Shown here piece after piece: positions 61,089-64,000 of a stretch of DNA of 64,000 nt (the first letter of the stretch is position 1; every line of letters starts with the position of its first letter). A program made the position numbers and the translations under genes. The notes beneath the pieces are model-generated. The model was not told the origin of the DNA, searched no databases, and worked only from the letters and a program-made list of their open reading frames with translations. Origin of the DNA: Caldanaerovirga acetigignens (GTDB lineage Bacteria; Bacillota; Thermosediminibacteria; Thermosediminibacterales; Thermosediminibacteraceae); contig NZ_FRCR01000002.1 in NCBI RefSeq assembly GCF_900142995.1, positions 62,001 through 126,000 on the forward strand. The letters run 5' to 3'.

Positions 61089-62201
61089 TTGCACCTTGAG
61101 AAAATTAGGCTATTTAACTTTCGAAATTTTAAAGAGCTCGAAGCGGACTTTTCAAAAGGCTTGAACATCTTTTTTGGTGATAATGCGCAGGGAAAGACCA
61201 ACCTTTTGGAAGCTATATATTTTCTTTGTAATTTGAAGCCCGTAAGGACGAACAAGGAACAGCATCTCATTTTCTTTGAAGAAGAAAAGGCTTATTTAAA
61301 AGGAGTTTTCTCTACTTTTTTTGGCTCGGTAGACAGGGAAATATGGCTAAACCTAGGAGATAAGAAAAAAGTTCGGGAATGCGGCGTTGAAAAAAAGCGT
61401 TTTTCAGAACTTTTTTGGCAAATCCACGCCGTATTTTTTTCTCCTGACGACCTCAGCCTGGTTAAGGGCAAGCCGTCAGAAAGAAGGAGGTTTCTCGACC
61501 TTATAATAAGCCGCTTGAGACCCAAATACGGGCGATACCTTGCAGAATATAACCGCGCGCTTTTCCAGAGAAATATCCTTTTAAAACAATTAAAGCACAA
61601 TAGGACTCTAATCTCGGCTTTGGAGGTCTGGGATGAACAGATTTCTGAATTAGGCACTGCAATATTAAAAACCAGGATGGATTTTTTAGAAAAACTATAT
61701 CCCTGGGTTAAAAAATATTATCTTTATTTTTCCAGGGATGAGCGACAGCTCGAACTAAATTACGAAAACACTTGTTTTACGGAAAAAATTTTGCCGGATT
61801 CTTTCCGCGAAGCTTATGCCTTAGCCTTGAGAAAATCATTGCCACATGACTTAGAAAGTGGTTTTACCCAGGTTGGTCCCCACAGGGATGATTTACAATT
61901 TTTGTTAGGCGGCAGAGATTTGAGATATTTCGGCTCCCAGGGAGAACAAAGGACGTTGTGTCTTAGTATAAAATTTGCAGAAATGCGCATGTTTTTTGAG
62001 GTTACTGGTATTTCGCCAATACTCCTTTTGGACGATGCGCTTTCGGAACTTGATAAATACCGCAGGAAGTGGATTTTAGAAGAGAATAAAGAATGGCAGG
62101 TATTTGTCACTACCTCCGACATTTCTGCTATTCCAGATGATATCTTAAAAAAGGGTTCGGTATTCAGAATTGAGGCAGGCACCTTGGGAAGGTGGTTTTA
62201 G
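61089..62201 (+). CDS. recF: DNA replication and repair protein RecF
   Basis: A 370-residue SMC-like ATPase that loads RecA at gaps: HLEKIRLFNFRNFKEL, Walker A FFGDNAQGKTNLLEAI, signature FGSQGEQRTLCLSIKFAE and Walker B ILLLDDALSELD. TTG start at 61089-61091 is preferred because GGGAGTG lies six bases upstream; an in-frame GTG at 61080 overlaps yaaA further. Confidence 0.96.
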   Translation: MHLEKIRLFNFRNFKELEADFSKGLNIFFGDNAQGKTNLLEAIYFLCNLKPVRTNKEQHLIFFEEEKAYLKGVFSTFFGSVDREIWLNLGDKKKVRECGVEKKRFSELFWQIHAVFFSPDDLSLVKGKPSERRRFLDLIISRLRPKYGRYLAEYNRALFQRNILLKQLKHNRTLISALEVWDEQISELGTAILKTRMDFLEKLYPWVKKYYLYFSRDERQLELNYENTCFTEKILPDSFREAYALALRKSLPHDLESGFTQVGPHRDDLQFLLGGRDLRYFGSQGEQRTLCLSIKFAEMRMFFEVTGISPILLLDDALSELDKYRRKWILEENKEWQVFVTTSDISAIPDDILKKGSVFRIEAGTLGRWF

Positions 62202-62202
62202 T

Positions 62203-62715
62203 GTGGATAATGTAAAAAAAATACTGTGGAACGTATTGAAAAAGGGCGACATGGGGCGGAAACTGAATGAAGCCCTGATATTCGCGATGTATGAAGATAT
62301 AGTGGGTGAAAAGATATCGAGAGTTTCAAAACCTGTTTTTTTTCGAGGAGACACCTTATTTATAGGTGTAAAAAATTCTGCCTGGGCACATCAACTCTTG
62401 TTTTTGAAGCCAGAAATTATAGAAAAAATAAATTCATTTTTAACAACTCCTTTAGTAAGAGATATAAGATTTCAGATAGTTTTATTTTCTGAAAATAACT
62501 TAAAAAGCGATAGCGAAAAGAATTTTACTGATGATGTTAAGATGGATATACCTGACAAAAATAAGCAGATGTTTTATAATATTGCAGCGGGCATACAGGA
62601 TGAAAAGCTTCGGAATAAATTTATAGAACTTTGTATAAAGGACTTAGAGTTTAAATTGAAAAGAGGTGAAATTCGTGTTCCTGCACATAGGCAAGAATAC
62701 AGTAGTCAGAACTAA
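62203..62715 (+). CDS. DUF721 (DciA-like) domain protein
   Basis: A 170-residue protein with an N-terminal DUF721 domain (about 1-95: LNEALIFAMYEDIVGEKISR, then PVFFRGDTLFIGVKNSAWAHQL), the fold shared with the DciA helicase loader, plus a less conserved C-terminal extension. GTG start one base after the recF stop, with GGTGG upstream. A role in replication is suggested by family and location. Confidence 0.85.
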   Translation: MDNVKKILWNVLKKGDMGRKLNEALIFAMYEDIVGEKISRVSKPVFFRGDTLFIGVKNSAWAHQLLFLKPEIIEKINSFLTTPLVRDIRFQIVLFSENNLKSDSEKNFTDDVKMDIPDKNKQMFYNIAAGIQDEKLRNKFIELCIKDLEFKLKRGEIRVPAHRQEYSSQN

Positions 62716-62932
62716 GGATATAATCATGATTTTAGACAGGGAGTGTACTCTTTCTAGGGATACCAAGGATTTTTTGCAAATTGCCAAAGAAGAAGGATTT
62801 ATAGTGCCAGGGGAAGAAGAGGGAAAATCGTTAGTGGTTACGGACAAAAAAATATATTTCTCGCCCATTTCTTCCACTACTCTTTTTAAGAGGTCCCATT
62901 TTCTCAAAAGTCTAAGTGATGAATGCTTCTAA
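62675..62932 (+). CDS. remB: Extracellular matrix regulator RemB (DUF370)
   Basis: An 85-residue DUF370 protein: [20 protein letters not shown] and later [19 protein letters not shown]. RemA/RemB-type proteins are DNA-binding regulators or coat-like polymers; yaaB (remB) lies between recF and gyrB in Bacillus, as here. GTG start with GAGGTG six bases upstream; overlaps the DUF721 gene by 41 bases. Confidence 0.9.
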   Translation: MFLHIGKNTVVRTKDIIMILDRECTLSRDTKDFLQIAKEEGFIVPGEEEGKSLVVTDKKIYFSPISSTTLFKRSHFLKSLSDECF

Positions 62933-62948
62933 GTTGGAGGTAGTCAGA

Positions 62949-64000
62949 TTGGATAAGAACATTGTGTACGATGAAACAAAAATAGAAGTGCTCGAAGGAT
63001 TGGAGCACGTAAGATTGAGGCCCGGCATGTACATCGGCTCTACCGACAGCAAGGGCCTTCACCATCTAGTTTACGAGTTAGTGGACAACAGCATAGATGA
63101 GGCGCTTGCAGGATTTTGTAAAAACATAACGGTGACGATAAATAAAGACGGTTCGGTGACGGTGGAAGACGATGGGCGCGGCATCCCCGTTAAAATCCAC
63201 CCTAAAGTAGGAAAACCCGCACTGGAAGTAGCTCTTACGATGCTTCACGCTGGGGGTAAATTCGGGACCGGAGGATATAAAGTCTCAGGCGGTCTTCATG
63301 GAGTAGGTGTTTCTGTTGTCAACGCCCTTTCGAAATGGCTTGAGGTAGAAGTAAAAAGGGATGGCTTCAAGTACTATCAGCGTTATGAACGGGGAAAGCC
63401 GGTGACCGATGTAAAAGATTTAGGAAAGGCACAAGGAACAGGTACAAAAATTACATTCATGCCCGACGATGAAATTTTTGAGGATACTACTTTTAACTAC
63501 GACGTTTTAGCCCAAAGATTACGGGAACAGGCATTTTTAAACAAGGGCCTAAAAATAGAACTTGTTGACTTAAGGAGCGGTAAACACCAAGTTTTCCACT
63601 ACGAAGGCGGCATCGTTTCTTTCGTAAAGTATCTAAACAGAAATAAGGACGTGCTTCACGATGAGCCGATTTATATAGAAGCTTCAAAAAAAGACGTATG
63701 GCAAGTAGAGGTTGCATTGCAGTATAACGATTCATACGTGGAAAATGTGCTCAGTTTTGCCAACAATATAAATACCCAGGAAGGCGGAACGCACCTTATA
63801 GGTTTTAAATCGGCCTTAACTCGGGCAATCAACGACTACGCGCGCAAGATGAACCTTTTAAAAGAACAGGATGCCAACCTCTCAGGAGAAGACGTAAGGG
63901 AAGGTCTGACGGCGGTCATCAGCGTAAAATTGGTCAATCCGCAGTTTGAAGGTCAGACCAAGACCAAGCTTGGAAATAGCGAAATGCGGGGAATAGTGGA
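62949..64000 (+). CDS. gyrB: DNA gyrase subunit B, N-terminal part
   Basis: Open at the right edge; about 350 codons are present. GHKL ATPase motifs are clear: [42 protein letters not shown], followed by the transducer domain with [15 protein letters not shown]. The start is a TTG (62949-62951) with TTGGAGG upstream. gyrA would be expected next, outside the window. Confidence 0.97.
   Translation, partial: MDKNIVYDETKIEVLEGLEHVRLRPGMYIGSTDSKGLHHLVYELVDNSIDEALAGFCKNITVTINKDGSVTVEDDGRGIPVKIHPKVGKPALEVALTMLHAGGKFGTGGYKVSGGLHGVGVSVVNALSKWLEVEVKRDGFKYYQRYERGKPVTDVKDLGKAQGTGTKITFMPDDEIFEDTTFNYDVLAQRLREQAFLNKGLKIELVDLRSGKHQVFHYEGGIVSFVKYLNRNKDVLHDEPIYIEASKKDVWQVEVALQYNDSYVENVLSFANNINTQEGGTHLIGFKSALTRAINDYARKMNLLKEQDANLSGEDVREGLTAVISVKLVNPQFEGQTKTKLGNSEMRGIV

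Overview
The window is a chromosomal replication-origin region of a low-to-mid GC Firmicute (class Clostridia). The gene set (RNA-polymerase-independent core such as rpmH/dnaA/dnaN/recF/gyrB, the wal two-component operon, noc, soj/parB, HydG for an [FeFe] hydrogenase, the YyaC sporulation protein, bactofilin, YedF) fits an anaerobic, probably thermophilic member of the Thermoanaerobacterales/Thermosediminibacterales. That placement is inferred from gene content and order; I cannot name the species.

Layout. Almost all genes left of about 58.1 kb are on the minus strand and all genes to the right are on the plus strand, as expected for genes read away from an origin. The origin itself is the dnaA-dnaN spacer (59515-59762), with DnaA boxes in both orientations and a TAC-repeat (DnaA-trio) unwinding element. 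Right arm: dnaA, dnaN, yaaA, recF, a DUF721 gene, remB, gyrB (cut by the window end). Left arm, going away from the origin: rpmH-rnpA-yidD-yidC-jag-mnmE-mnmG-rsmG, noc, soj-parB with a perfect parS, an unusual Rossmann-MCP fusion, hydG, a cysteine-desulfurase-like gene, DUF554, DUF4446, an M23 peptidase-bactofilin pair, a lipid kinase, ykuS, yyaC (plus strand), cvpA, yedF, a MscS channel, DUF951, the rpsF-ssb-rpsR-yybS-gdpP-rplI-dnaB run, a Crp-type regulator, a COG2509 flavoprotein, purA, three tRNAs, an M1 peptidase, an EamA transporter, an M23/LysM/G5 peptidase, walR-walK-(Ig-like)-yycH-yycI, a LarA-family racemase, a decayed gene, a DUF362 ferredoxin protein, rlmH, mgtE, a molybdopterin oxidoreductase, a DJ-1 protein, a flavin reductase, a GntR regulator, glnR/glnA (divergent), a MocR regulator divergent from pdxST, and at the left end a ROK-regulated TRAP transporter followed by an M24-type peptidase that runs off the window.

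How the parts work together. Three chromosome-organisation systems are visible with their DNA sites: DnaA with oriC, ParB with parS (49297-49312), and Noc with a perfect 20-bp Noc-binding palindrome at 18166-18185. The WalR regulator has a four-repeat, 11-bp-phased WalR-type box inside its own operon (22187-22225) and a three-repeat box upstream of the neighbouring M23 wall hydrolase (26339-26366), which links the operon to cell-wall remodelling. Small metabolic units carry their own switches: glnR/glnA, PdxR-like/pdxST, ROK/TRAP.

The most unusual items are candidate post-transcriptional switches. mgtE is preceded by a 37-codon leader ORF whose sequence can form two mutually exclusive hairpins, one of which buries the mgtE ribosome binding site. 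hydG has its own promoter and a structured leader ending in an intrinsic terminator. The DJ-1 gene has a structured leader that also encodes a 33-codon ORF. Other oddities are a GdpP lacking its PAS domain, a soluble MCP with an NAD-binding N-terminus, two decayed gene remnants (a pyruvate carboxylase B tail and an unidentified gene after larA), and a 9-bp inverted repeat enclosing two DnaA boxes 30 kb from the origin. No insertion sequences, prophage genes or CRISPR arrays were seen. The only gene-free stretch above 300 bases (17769-18166) holds the decayed gene.
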